This document shows positions 1 through 8,247 of a stretch of 64,000 nucleotides of DNA, in pieces. The notes below the pieces were generated by a model, which was not told the DNA's origin, ran no database searches, and was given only the letters and a program-made list of their open reading frames with translations. This DNA comes from Henriciella litoralis (lineage in GTDB: Bacteria; Pseudomonadota; Alphaproteobacteria; Caulobacterales; Hyphomonadaceae). The DNA lies in NCBI RefSeq assembly GCF_002088935.1, contig NZ_NCSS01000006.1:1768407-1832406 (forward strand). The letters are read 5' to 3'. Position 1 is the stretch's first letter; the number at the start of each line of letters is the position of its first letter. A program made the position numbers and the translations under genes.

Positions 1-2
1 GC

Positions 3-662
3 GTTGATGGGCTCGACCTGACACCCGGAGCCTCGGCCTATTCAGCGATTTCCAGCGGCCTGTTTGGCGCGCTCTTCACGTTGCGGGATAATGAGCTGCC
101 CAACTTTAGCGATCAGCTTGATACGGTTGCTGCAGATCTCGTCTCGCGCCTTTCAGCAGACGATGTCGATCCCACGAAACCTGCTGGCGGATTTGGCCTG
201 TTCGTCGACCCAGCCCCTACGGCCGGCGCCGGACTTGCCGGGCGGATCAGTATCAATGCAGCTGTAGACCCAGCCCAGAATGGAAGTCTCTCGCGGCTTC
301 GCGATGGTCTTGGCGCGAGCACGCCCGGTGCTGTCGGGAACAATTCGATCCTGTCGGCCATGCTGAACGCCGTCACAGATGCCCGTTCGATCAATTCAGA
401 AGGCCTTCAGGGCTCATTTTCGATCGCCGAACTTACAGCTGCACTTGCCTCACGGGCCGGGCAGAACCGGGTGGGCAGTGAATCCATCCTGGCGTCCACG
501 TCCGCTCAGCACGCAATCGCTTCCGAAGCCGAACAGTCCCAGACAGGCGTCGACGTCGACCAGCAGATGCAGGACTTATTGCTCATCGAGCAAGCCTACG
601 CGGCCAACGCCCGCGTCATCGAAATCGCAAACCAGATGCTGCAGCGTCTGATGGAGATCTGA
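3..662 (+). CDS. flgK: Flagellar hook-associated protein 1 FlgK, C-terminal part (5' end outside window)
   Basis: The open frame enters from the left edge and supplies the last 219 residues. FlgK forms the first hook-filament junction ring outside the cell. The segment GLFGALFTLRDNELPNF matches the conserved FlgK region in which a short helix precedes an RD and LP pair, and the final 60 residues form the amphipathic C-terminal D0/D1 helix with the family ending QDLLLIEQAYAANARVI. The stop is one base before the flgL start, so the two are cotranscribed. An internal TTG at 81 is only an artefact of truncation. Identity is strong from the C-terminus and from flgL following directly. Confidence 0.9.
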   Translation, partial: VDGLDLTPGASAYSAISSGLFGALFTLRDNELPNFSDQLDTVAADLVSRLSADDVDPTKPAGGFGLFVDPAPTAGAGLAGRISINAAVDPAQNGSLSRLRDGLGASTPGAVGNNSILSAMLNAVTDARSINSEGLQGSFSIAELTAALASRAGQNRVGSESILASTSAQHAIASEAEQSQTGVDVDQQMQDLLLIEQAYAANARVIEIANQMLQRLMEI

Positions 663-663
663 C

Positions 664-1644
664 ATGATTAAGAACATGATCCCCATGAGCCTGACGACAG
701 GCAAACTCAGCCAGAATGTCAGCACCCTGCGCGAGCAGATCAAGATCACCTCCAGCGAAGCGGTGACCGGGCGCCAGTCGGACGTGACGAGCCACCTTTC
801 CGGACGGATCGGCCAGGCTATGCTCGGTCAGAAAGCGCTCACCGATATTGCGAACGATACCGGACTGCTCGATTTGCGCGGAAGCCGTCTCGATATCATG
901 CAGCAGACACTTACACACGTGCAGGAAAATATCGGCGACCTGTCGACGCGCATGCAAGAAGCCATCGGGTTTGGCGACGAAATGAACAAGGGCACTGTGG
1001 CTCGCGACGCGCGTCTGGAACTCCAGTCCAGTCTTTCTGCGCTCAATGCCCGCCATGGTCAGCGGTTTCTGTTCTCGGGCGATGCCACATCTACACCCCC
1101 CTTCGCTGGCGCCGAACAATTGCTGGGTGACCTTCAAATTCTTGCGGCAGGTTCGGCCGATAGTGCTGACTTTGACCAGCAGCTGGACGCCTATTTCAAT
1201 TCTCCGGATGGTGGCTGGCAAAGCACCATCTATCAGGGCACGGCTTCAGCTTCGGACTCAGAAGCGGTGCTGGCAATCGATCCAGCGGTCACGCAGGTGA
1301 TCCGCAGTCTTGCCGTTCTATCGCTGTCTGAACCCGGCGGGGCGCTCGAAGGTTTGGCCGATCCCGATACGGCCCGGCAGAACGCTGCCACGAGCCTGCT
1401 CTCAGGCGAAACAAGGCTTACCAATCTACGTGCCGAAGTCGGTATTGATCAAAAACGGGTTGCTGACCAAAAGCTGAACCTGGAGGCCGAGAAGACAATC
1501 CTGACCGAAGCCCTCGATTCCATGACTGCCCGTGATCAGTACGAGGCCGCTGCAGAGCTCAAAGTTCTCGAGCAGAACCTTGAAGCGTCCTACCTTCTCA
1601 CAGCACGCCTGTCCGGCCTGTCACTCCTGAACTTCCTGAGGTAA
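664..1644 (+). CDS. flgL: Flagellar hook-associated protein 3 FlgL (flagellin-like)
   Basis: A 326-residue flagellin-family protein that forms the second hook-filament junction layer. The N-terminal 140 residues are a heptad-rich coiled region (NVSTLREQIKITSSEAVTGR is the FlgL-type start), followed by the HGQRFLFSG motif that in FlgL and flagellins closes the N-terminal helical domain. A variable central part follows, and the C-terminal 80 residues are again helical. The start ATG lies one base after the flgK stop, and flgI follows four bases downstream, so flgK-flgL-flgI look like one operon. FlgL is preferred over flagellin because of the flgK neighbour and the short central domain. Confidence 0.88.
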   Translation: MIKNMIPMSLTTGKLSQNVSTLREQIKITSSEAVTGRQSDVTSHLSGRIGQAMLGQKALTDIANDTGLLDLRGSRLDIMQQTLTHVQENIGDLSTRMQEAIGFGDEMNKGTVARDARLELQSSLSALNARHGQRFLFSGDATSTPPFAGAEQLLGDLQILAAGSADSADFDQQLDAYFNSPDGGWQSTIYQGTASASDSEAVLAIDPAVTQVIRSLAVLSLSEPGGALEGLADPDTARQNAATSLLSGETRLTNLRAEVGIDQKRVADQKLNLEAEKTILTEALDSMTARDQYEAAAELKVLEQNLEASYLLTARLSGLSLLNFLR

Positions 1645-1648
1645 TCCG

Positions 1649-2761
1649 ATGAAACAGTTCCTCTCGATTCTTGCTCTGCTCGGGGTGTCATTGCTTGTCG
1701 CACCAGCGCCTGATGCGAGCAGTCAGTCCCGCATTCGGGACATTGTGGACGTTGAAGGTGTCCGCCAGAATGATCTCATCGGCTATGGTATTGTCGTTGG
1801 CCTGAACGGGACGGGTGACACGGTCCGGAACTCACCGTTCACTGAAGACTCCCTCACCTACATGCTTGAGCGGCTGGGCGTGAACGTCCAGGGCGAGGAC
1901 ATCAAACCGGACAATGTCGCCGCTGTGCTTGTGACAGCAACCCTGCCCTCTTTTGCCCGCAACGGCTCAACGCTCGACGTCTCGGTCTCATCCATCGGTG
2001 ATGCTGAAAGCCTTGAAGGCGGCACGCTGATCCTTACCCCGCTCAAAGGGGCAGACAACGAGGTTTATGCGGTCGCTCAGGGCAGCATCATCGTATCCGG
2101 CCTCAACGTGAAAGCGCAGGGCGCAAGTGAACGTCGCGGGACGCCAACCACGGGCGCCATCCCAAATGGCGGGAGAGTCGAACGCGAGATTGCCTATGAT
2201 TTCAACGGACGGCAATCTCTGACTCTGGCACTTCGCCAGCCTGACTTCACCACGGCCGCACGGATCGAAGACACCATCAATGGAGCCTTTGGTAGCCCTG
2301 TCGCTTTCATGCGGGACCCGGGCACAGTGGATCTGGACCTGCGCACGCTTTCAGGGTCTCCAGCGCGGATCCTCGCCAATATCGAAAACCTGCCCGTTGA
2401 AGTCGCGGTTCCTGCACGCATCGTCATCGATGAGCAATCAGGCACAATCGTCCTCGGTGAGGACGTGACGATCTCGAAAGTCGCGATTGCCCAAGGCAAT
2501 ATATCGATCAAGGTCACAGAGACCCCGGTCGTGTCTCAACCCAACCCGTTTGGGAGGGGGGATTCTATCGTCCTGCCTCGCTCACAGATATCAATCGAGG
2601 AGACAGGCACGGACAGTATCGCCATGCTGAACTCAAATGTGACACTGTCAGAGCTTATTTCCGGCCTCAACGCGCTTGGCGTCTCCCCACAGGAAATGGC
2701 CGATATCATCCGCACGATGAAAACGGCAGGCGCGCTGCATGCGGATCTGATTGTCAGATAG
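1649..2761 (+). CDS. flgI: Flagellar P-ring protein FlgI
   Basis: A 370-residue periplasmic protein that builds the P ring around the flagellar rod in the peptidoglycan layer. Residues 1-25 are a Sec signal peptide (hydrophobic core LSILALLGVSLLVAPA). The mature start RIRDIVDVEGVRQNDLIGYG and the block GLNGTGD are hallmark FlgI sequences; the C-terminal ISGLNALGVSPQEMADIIR is likewise typical. Length is normal for the family. It is last in the plus-strand run after flgK-flgL and converges on fliG. The L-ring gene flgH and flgJ are not adjacent in this window. Confidence 0.95.
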   Translation: MKQFLSILALLGVSLLVAPAPDASSQSRIRDIVDVEGVRQNDLIGYGIVVGLNGTGDTVRNSPFTEDSLTYMLERLGVNVQGEDIKPDNVAAVLVTATLPSFARNGSTLDVSVSSIGDAESLEGGTLILTPLKGADNEVYAVAQGSIIVSGLNVKAQGASERRGTPTTGAIPNGGRVEREIAYDFNGRQSLTLALRQPDFTTAARIEDTINGAFGSPVAFMRDPGTVDLDLRTLSGSPARILANIENLPVEVAVPARIVIDEQSGTIVLGEDVTISKVAIAQGNISIKVTETPVVSQPNPFGRGDSIVLPRSQISIEETGTDSIAMLNSNVTLSELISGLNALGVSPQEMADIIRTMKTAGALHADLIVR

Positions 2762-2820
2762 AAAGCGCTTTGCCGGTCAATTCAGGACCGGGTTAGTTTC
2801 GACAAATCAGGCTTTCAGCA

Positions 2821-3921
2821 TCAGGCCTTAGGCGCTTTTTCCATCACGATCAGCCCACGGCGCTTAAGCGCCATAAGACTGGTCAGGAATTCGCGCTGCG
2901 TCGCTTCCTCGTCTTCGACAGGCTTGCGATTGGGGTCATTCAACTGATCGCGGAACTGATCAGCCAGGCGCGAGGAAATATTGCCCAGAAGGTAGTCTGA
3001 CACAGCAGATGATGGTCCATGCAGCGTCGACAGGAGCGGCACCATCTTTGTCTCGCCAAGCTCCCTGAAAACGACCGGCACGGAACTGCGCGCCAACATG
3101 TCTGGTAGACCCTCAATCGTGAAGAGAACTTTCTCGATGCTCTCGAGCTTAGTCTCGTGTTCAGACTTCAGATACGAGAGAACCCGCTCGCGCCGGTCGC
3201 TCGGAATGAGGCTCAGCATTTCGCCGATGCTTTCCAGATGCGAGGTATCTTCTTCCTCATGAACGTCGGCATTGTTGAGAAATTCAATCTCAATCATGCG
3301 CGCCATGACGTTATCGATTTCGGGATCGGCGCTATCGGCTTCGATCAGATGCCCCATCGTGGCATCGAGCTTGCTCTCATCGAGATGCCCGACGACTTCG
3401 GAGGCAACACCTGTGTCGAGCTTTCGCAGGATCATGGCGACAATATTGGGCGTCATGCGGTCAAGATATGCAGCGATCGCCGCTGGCGGTTTTTGCTGAA
3501 GCCTGTCCCAGACGCCGTCTGAGGTATTGACGGGTTTATCAGATTTGTCTTCGCCGCCGCCGAACACTGTGCTCAACCGGCTCTCGTCCAGAAGCTTTTC
3601 GACAATCTCTCTTGAACGGGTTTTGCCGCCTCTGAAGGCGCCGCTCGTCTGACGAAGGTGGCTCAGGAAATCCATCACGATATCCGCGAGGTCTTCTCTC
3701 GGCAGATAGGAAATGTTCTCCAGCTCTGCTGCGATTTGCGCGAGCGCCCTGTCGTCGAGTTTTTCCACGATCGGGCGGGCTGCCGTCTCGCCGAGCACGG
3801 CAATGACAACGGCCGCGCGTTGCGCCGGCGTGATCGTCGCAAGGCTGGGGCCTTTGAACGTGTCACCTTTCGGTCTCAACGGCGTGACCTTTGGCGAACC
3901 CGTTTTCGCGCTCGAACTCAT
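2821..3921 (-). CDS. fliG: Flagellar motor switch protein FliG, divergent
   Basis: A 366-residue protein read as FliG, the rotor component that couples MotA to the MS ring. The N-terminal domain (about 28-110) has the FliG pattern AQRAAVVIAVLGE, with LDDRALAQIAAELE after it. The middle domain has TPNIVAMILRKLD where most FliG proteins have an EHPQTIA-type motif. The C-terminal domain (about 250-355) keeps the family layout and ends in EFLTSLMALKRRGLIVM. By eye, the charged torque ridge (usually LLLDDRSIQRVLREV) reads DMLARSSVPVVFREL, so the usual DD pair is lost. It is the last gene of the fliF-fliH-fliN-fliP-fliG operon and overlaps the fliP stop by four bases. A paralogue of FliG with another job remains possible. 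Confidence 0.8.
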   Translation of the reverse strand: MSSSAKTGSPKVTPLRPKGDTFKGPSLATITPAQRAAVVIAVLGETAARPIVEKLDDRALAQIAAELENISYLPREDLADIVMDFLSHLRQTSGAFRGGKTRSREIVEKLLDESRLSTVFGGGEDKSDKPVNTSDGVWDRLQQKPPAAIAAYLDRMTPNIVAMILRKLDTGVASEVVGHLDESKLDATMGHLIEADSADPEIDNVMARMIEIEFLNNADVHEEEDTSHLESIGEMLSLIPSDRRERVLSYLKSEHETKLESIEKVLFTIEGLPDMLARSSVPVVFRELGETKMVPLLSTLHGPSSAVSDYLLGNISSRLADQFRDQLNDPNRKPVEDEEATQREFLTSLMALKRRGLIVMEKAPKA

Positions 3922-4700
3922 CCAGAATATCCTCTGATCAGGGCCTCGGTTATTTTTAGCCAGCCATCGGCAAGGACGAAAAACCCGACCTTGAAGGGCA
4001 GCGAAACGACCGTCGGCGGCACCATCATCATGCCGACAGCCATCAGGACCGAAGCTACAACCAGATCAATAACAAGAAATGGAAGGAAGATAACAAAACC
4101 GATCTGAAAGGCATGCTTGATCTCTGACAGCATGAAAGATGTCGCCAGAAGGGAAAAAGGCGGCGCCTCGCCTTCGGCAACAGGGCGATTGATCGCTTCG
4201 CCAAGGACGGGCACCGTTTCAGGGTCAACGCGGGCATTCATGAACTCGCGGAAGGGCGCAGTTGTCGCCTGCCAGGCGGCCTCCTCAGTGATCGTGCCAT
4301 CTGTGTAAGGCGCGATCCCGGAGTTCCAGGCTTCGGTGAAGGTTGGCTCCATGATGAAGAAAGTCAGGAACATGGCGAGCGCCATAAGCATCATGTTTGG
4401 CGGGGCCTGCTGAACGCCAAGCGCTTGTCTCACAAACGAAAATACGATGATCAGGAAAGGGAGGCACGTGACCATCATGGCCAGGCCAGGCACCAGGCTG
4501 AGCACCGTCACCAGGACGAACAGGATGATGACGGATCCGCTCAGGCCGCCTTCGCCGTCCCCGCCGAGCAGTCCGCCTAGCGCGTCAGGTATTGGATTGG
4601 CAGCATCTTGCGCAACGGCGCCAAAACTGAAGATCAGGGCCGCACCCAGAAGACATAGCGCGCGCAGATACGCAGACTGACCTCTAAGCAGAATTGCCAT
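3918..4700 (-). CDS. fliP: Flagellar type III export gate protein FliP
   Basis: A polytopic inner-membrane protein of the flagellar export gate, expected to form a ring with FliQ and FliR. The first about 30 residues are a cleavable signal sequence (LCLLGAALIFSFGAVAQ), followed by four long hydrophobic segments. Family signatures include MVTCLPFLIIVFSFVRQALG, QAPPNMMLMALAMFLTFFIM and the C-terminal MMMVPPTVVSLPFKVGFFVL. I place the start at ATG 4700 because GGAAG lies six bases before it; the frame stays open to 4751, but that would add an uncharacteristic tail overlapping fliN more. With this start it is 260 residues, normal for FliP, and overlaps the fliN end by 17 bases. Confidence 0.93.
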   Translation of the reverse strand: MAILLRGQSAYLRALCLLGAALIFSFGAVAQDAANPIPDALGGLLGGDGEGGLSGSVIILFVLVTVLSLVPGLAMMVTCLPFLIIVFSFVRQALGVQQAPPNMMLMALAMFLTFFIMEPTFTEAWNSGIAPYTDGTITEEAAWQATTAPFREFMNARVDPETVPVLGEAINRPVAEGEAPPFSLLATSFMLSEIKHAFQIGFVIFLPFLVIDLVVASVLMAVGMMMVPPTVVSLPFKVGFFVLADGWLKITEALIRGYSG

Positions 4701-5007
4701 CTGCATCTTCCGCGATCTCGGTAATTTTGACACCGAGTCCGCCATCCTCATTCTCGATCAGCTCGCCCCGTGCGATCAGCTTGTCATCCACCATCAGGCT
4801 GACCGGATCCTCGATCCGCGACGTCAGCGCGATGACCGAGTCCGGTGTCAGTGCGAGCACTTCGGAAACGCTAAGGCGCTTTTGTCCGATGGAGACCGTG
4901 ACAGTCACTGGGACGCCATAAATTGAGCGGCGGAACTGATTGACCGGGCTCTGGTCGCGGCGATCTTCGGTTTCGTTCGGTTTTGGTGCGGCTTCAGGAT
5001 TCGCCAT
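4684..5007 (-). CDS. fliN: Flagellar motor switch protein FliN
   Basis: A 107-residue C-ring protein of the SpoA/SurfaceP family that forms the base of the switch complex with FliM and FliG. The SpoA domain covers residues 28-98: the pattern GVPVTVTVSIGQKRLSVSEV is followed by LTPDSVIALTSRIEDPVSLM, and DDKLIARGELI with GLGVKITEI is the conserved end of FliN. The first 25 residues are polar and poorly conserved, as in many FliN proteins. The start codon shares one base with the fliH stop (TGATG), which implies coupled translation. FliM is not encoded in the window. Confidence 0.93.
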   Translation of the reverse strand: MANPEAAPKPNETEDRRDQSPVNQFRRSIYGVPVTVTVSIGQKRLSVSEVLALTPDSVIALTSRIEDPVSLMVDDKLIARGELIENEDGGLGVKITEIAEDADGNSA

Positions 5008-5585
5008 CAGGACTTATCCCCCATTGCTGAATGCGTTGTTCTGAGATGGCCAATGCAGGCTTCAAGCAGACCATCAAAATCAAAAGTCAGGCCGCCAGAC
5101 TTCCACGAGACATCGACGCGCGCGCCGCGGGCGGCTTCATCAGGCGTGACGGTGCAGCGGCCAGCAAGACCAGCGGACTGATCGAGCAAATCTTCCAGTT
5201 GTTCACTGAGCGCCGGATTTGCGCTGATCTCAACATGCGCAGCGGTTTCCGGCAGCATGATTTCCAGATGAGCCTCGATCTCGCTCGCCAGAAAACGGCG
5301 CGACAGCTTTGGAAACAACTGCTCGGAAATGGCAACGATAGCTGTCTTCGCTTGCCTGTCAGCGTCGGCGCGAACAGTCTCGATCGCCTTGTTGAGCGAT
5401 CCGAGCAGAACCTCAACGTCCGACATTTTCGCAGCAAGTTCGGCTTTGGCTTTGGAGACTTCGTTCTGCTCAGCCGCTTCCGGCTCAACCAGAACCGGAC
5501 CTTTTGGCTTGGCAGATCGAAGCCCGCCTGCATTCCCGGCAGGCAGGTCAAACCTTGGTAGCCTCGCAAAGACGGCTTCACTCAT
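5007..5585 (-). CDS. fliH: Flagellar assembly protein FliH-like (FlbE-like)
   Basis: A 192-residue protein in the slot that FliH/FlbE takes between fliF and fliN in related operons. In the family this is the peripheral regulator of the FliI ATPase. The N-terminal 35 residues are proline/glycine-rich and probably disordered; residues 40-100 are a charged helical stretch (KAKAELAAKMSDVEVLLGSL), and the rest is a mixed alpha/beta domain with LPETAAHVEISANPAL and a late VSWKSGGLTFDFDGLLE segment. The pattern, size and operon position fit FliH, a family with low sequence conservation. It overlaps the fliF end by eight bases and fliN by one. No fliI is present nearby. Confidence 0.75.
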   Translation of the reverse strand: MSEAVFARLPRFDLPAGNAGGLRSAKPKGPVLVEPEAAEQNEVSKAKAELAAKMSDVEVLLGSLNKAIETVRADADRQAKTAIVAISEQLFPKLSRRFLASEIEAHLEIMLPETAAHVEISANPALSEQLEDLLDQSAGLAGRCTVTPDEAARGARVDVSWKSGGLTFDFDGLLEACIGHLRTTHSAMGDKS

Positions 5586-7098
5586 TTACAGCCACCTTCC
5601 TGTCCTCATCGAGCCAGGACTGCAGCAATGCCGCGGTCTCATCCTGACGCTCCCGTGTGTAATCGGAAAGATAAGCGAATGGGTCAGCTGCTTCGGCCGA
5701 ATTTGCAACCTCATTGCCGATAAGCTTTTGCTCTGAGAGCATGTCTGCAGCATCCGGCCCTTTGCTCATCATTGGCCGCACAACAAACAGTCCCAGAACG
5801 ATGATCACAACGCCAAGCAGAAGCGCCTGGATCGCGGGCCATGAGTATTGTTGCACCAGCGTAGAGACCATGCCGGGGGCTTCAACCATCTCCTGGGCGG
5901 GCATTTCCTGGAAGGGCATCAGCTCCACCGTCAGCGAGTCGCCGCGCGCTGTATCGAGGCCAGCGCCTGAAAGAATAAGCTGCTGGAAGTTATCTATAAT
6001 TTGCTGCGCTTCCGCTGCGGTTTCTTCCGGCGTACCTTGAAGGCCGAGCACCTGTTCATTCAGGAGAACGGCGACAGAAATACGCTGGATCTTGCCGGGC
6101 ATCATTTCCGTTTCGACGCGGCGTTCATTGAACTCGTAGGACACGCTCTCGGTCGAGTTTTTCATGTTGCGGGAATCGCCGCCGCTGTTTGCCCCGCCCT
6201 GCGGCAAGTTGCTGGCAGCTGACAGTTCGCCGGCACCGCCTGTGTTTGTTTCACTGACATCATTGCTGGTGCGGTTGCGGACGACGCGGGATTGGGGGTC
6301 GATCGTCTTTTCGAAGATCGTCTGGCGCTGCCGGTTAACGTCAACGCTGACCGACACTCTCGCATTTCCCGGCCCGACGCGCGCATCCAGCAGGCGCCGA
6401 ATCTTCTGTTCGATCATTGCTGATTGTGAATCGGCCACCTGGTCGGGCTCGTCAGTCTTGTCGACATTTGGCCCCGCAATCAGGCCCTTGGCTGGGTCGA
6501 TCACCGCAACATCCTCAGGCGCAAGGCCGGAGATCGCCAATGCCACCAGATACTGGATGGCTTCGGCCTGCTTCCCGGAAATATCGTGGGTTGTGGCGAG
6601 CGTCACAGAGGCCGTCTGGGCCGGTGAGCTGCGCGAGAAACCAGAGCGCAAGCTGGCGCCGATATGTACGCGGGCCGACTGAACGCCTGGAATGGCCAGG
6701 ATTGTCCGCGTCAGCTCACCTTCCTTGGCGCGCCAATAGGCAGCATTGTACATTTCGGAGGTCACCGAGAACCCGTTCACATCATCGAGCAGTTCATAGC
6801 CTTGAACCGACTGTTGCGGCAGGCCCTGGCGGGCGAGTGCGAAGCGGGTCTCGTCGCGTTTGCTCGCTGCAATGAAAATCGCGTCACCGCGAATTTCATA
6901 ATCGATGCCGCGCTTGTCGAGCTCTTCAATGATTTCGCCGGAGTGTGACGCATCAAGGCCGGAGTATAGCAGCGCCTTCGGCTCGCTCATCGCACCGCGC
7001 ACCATGAAGCTCATCGCCAGGATGACGGCGACCACTGCACCTGCAAGTGCAATCTGCCGAGGAAGGGAGAGCGACCTCAGCGTGTCCAAAAATTTCAT
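5578..7098 (-). CDS. fliF: Flagellar MS-ring protein FliF
   Basis: A 506-residue inner-membrane ring protein, the base on which the flagellum is assembled. There is one membrane segment at residues 14-36 and a second near 420-442 (IQALLLGVVIIVLGLFVV). Between them lie two ring-building motif domains, including EMYNAAYWRAKEGELTRTI, which matches the conserved RALEGEL region of FliF, and VHIGASLRSGFSRSS. The cytoplasmic tail ends with ETAALLQSWLDED, the helix that binds FliG. It is the first gene of a minus-strand operon and is divergent from fliL across 131 bases that contain a CtrA-like site. Confidence 0.95.
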   Translation of the reverse strand: MKFLDTLRSLSLPRQIALAGAVVAVILAMSFMVRGAMSEPKALLYSGLDASHSGEIIEELDKRGIDYEIRGDAIFIAASKRDETRFALARQGLPQQSVQGYELLDDVNGFSVTSEMYNAAYWRAKEGELTRTILAIPGVQSARVHIGASLRSGFSRSSPAQTASVTLATTHDISGKQAEAIQYLVALAISGLAPEDVAVIDPAKGLIAGPNVDKTDEPDQVADSQSAMIEQKIRRLLDARVGPGNARVSVSVDVNRQRQTIFEKTIDPQSRVVRNRTSNDVSETNTGGAGELSAASNLPQGGANSGGDSRNMKNSTESVSYEFNERRVETEMMPGKIQRISVAVLLNEQVLGLQGTPEETAAEAQQIIDNFQQLILSGAGLDTARGDSLTVELMPFQEMPAQEMVEAPGMVSTLVQQYSWPAIQALLLGVVIIVLGLFVVRPMMSKGPDAADMLSEQKLIGNEVANSAEAADPFAYLSDYTRERQDETAALLQSWLDEDRKVAVNE

Positions 7099-7160
7099 GA
7101 CAAAGTCCGCCCCAAATCAACTCAGCATTTCCGAATTGATTAATTTTTCAGGCAAAATTG

Positions 7161-7175
7161 TTAACGCTTCCTTTA
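7161..7175. promoter_or_regulatory. CtrA-like box upstream of fliL (one mismatch)
   Basis: TTAA, seven bases, then TTTA matches the CtrA consensus TTAA-N7-TTAA with one mismatch. It lies 54 bases before the fliL start and 62 bases before the divergent fliF start. In Caulobacter the fliL promoter is a known direct CtrA target, so a conserved site here is plausible. The consensus is short and chance matches occur; binding is inferred. Confidence 0.45.
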
Positions 7176-7229
7176 CCCAGCATTCACTACAGCAGTGGGT
7201 AAGTTGGCGGACCAGCAACTGAGGGGCTC

Positions 7230-7736
7230 ATGGCCAAGGAAACTGACACCTCGAATGACCAGGCGGAGAAAAAGCCAGGCGGGAGCCTTGTAAACTGGGC
7301 GATTCTCGCAGTGGTATCGGCTGCGTGTTCCTTTGCGGTCGTTTTCTTTCTATTCCCGTCCGCAAATACCGAATCAGCCGCTTGCCCGGCGCCGGAACAG
7401 GTCGCGAGCACAAAGGTCGAACCCTTGGCGCGCGAAGAGCTTTCCTACGTCCAACTCGACGAATTGCTGGTCACAATCGGCAATGAGCCTGCCACACGTT
7501 TTGTGAAGCTCAACACGTCGATCGTCACCGAAAAGGGCAATGAAAAGAAAATCACTGAAGCCCAGCCCATGCTATCAGACGCCTTCATTTCGTATTTACG
7601 CTCCGTTGAGCTCTCCGACTTTGAGACGGCCGGGTTTTACCCTCGCATGCGTGAGCAGCTGGGCCGCCGGGCAGAACTCGTTCTGGGGTCTGACACCTCC
7701 CAAGGCGTCCTGATCACTGAATTCCTGTTGAGGTAA
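7230..7736 (+). CDS. fliL: Flagellar basal body-associated protein FliL
   Basis: A 168-residue single-pass membrane protein that sits around the stator and supports motor function. Residues 1-22 are cytoplasmic and polar, 23-45 form the membrane helix (WAILAVVSAACSFAVVFFLF), and the periplasmic part holds the FliL domain: YVQLDELLVTIGN, FVKLNTSIVT and the C-terminal VLITEFLLR, which is the family ending. The start ATG follows GAGGGG at a good distance. It leads a three-gene plus-strand run with the two following genes (gaps of six and four bases), all likely flagellar. Confidence 0.92.
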   Translation: MAKETDTSNDQAEKKPGGSLVNWAILAVVSAACSFAVVFFLFPSANTESAACPAPEQVASTKVEPLAREELSYVQLDELLVTIGNEPATRFVKLNTSIVTEKGNEKKITEAQPMLSDAFISYLRSVELSDFETAGFYPRMREQLGRRAELVLGSDTSQGVLITEFLLR

Positions 7737-7742
7737 TCGAGC

Positions 7743-8243
7743 ATGTTTTCCACGATCCAACCCACAGACATCGCGCTCTTCCTCGTCTCGGCGGCAGCCT
7801 GCGCATACTGTTTCGTACTGAGCCGGCGCCTGAAAGCGCTGCAGGATACGCGCGACGGACTTGGCGCGACGATCATGGCAATGACCAAGTCGGTCTCGGC
7901 GGTATCCTCTGCGACCAGCGAGACACGCAGCCAGACCAACGAAATCGCGTCCCGGTTAACCAATCTGATCGCCGAGGCGGAAGCTGCAAGCACACGTGCT
8001 CAAGGCCTCACGGAAAAGATGGAAGCCTCACATGCCGCTGCCAGCGGCAGCATTTCCGCAGCGCAGGCTGAACTGAATGGCACACTGACAAACCTGTTGC
8101 GGGAAACCGAAGCGAGCACGCGCGAACTGAAATTCATCCTTCGGCAGGTCAAAGACTATCGTCAGATGGCGGCGGTAAAGCCTGCTGACCCGGACGCCCT
8201 GTTCGACGGCGAAGCGCGCCCTGACCTGAAGAAGGCGAGCTAA
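7743..8243 (+). CDS. Membrane-anchored coiled-coil protein of the flagellar operon (DUF6468-like)
   Basis: A 166-residue protein with one N-terminal membrane helix (about residues 8-27) and a long polar helical remainder rich in Ala, Ser, Thr and Glu, with heptad spacing between residues 40 and 140. Proteins of this plan are found next to fliL in alphaproteobacterial flagellar operons and are annotated as a domain of unknown function; I believe this is the DUF6468 group, but I assign it by layout rather than by a decisive motif. It is four bases before the MotE-like gene and six after fliL, so a role in motor or flagellar placement is likely. Confidence 0.6.
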   Translation: MFSTIQPTDIALFLVSAAACAYCFVLSRRLKALQDTRDGLGATIMAMTKSVSAVSSATSETRSQTNEIASRLTNLIAEAEAASTRAQGLTEKMEASHAAASGSISAAQAELNGTLTNLLRETEASTRELKFILRQVKDYRQMAAVKPADPDALFDGEARPDLKKAS

Positions 8244-8247
8244 CGCG

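Noticed and set aside
4701..4751. N-terminal extension of fliP to 4751
   Set aside because: ATG 4700 has GGAAG six bases upstream and yields a proper signal sequence and normal length.
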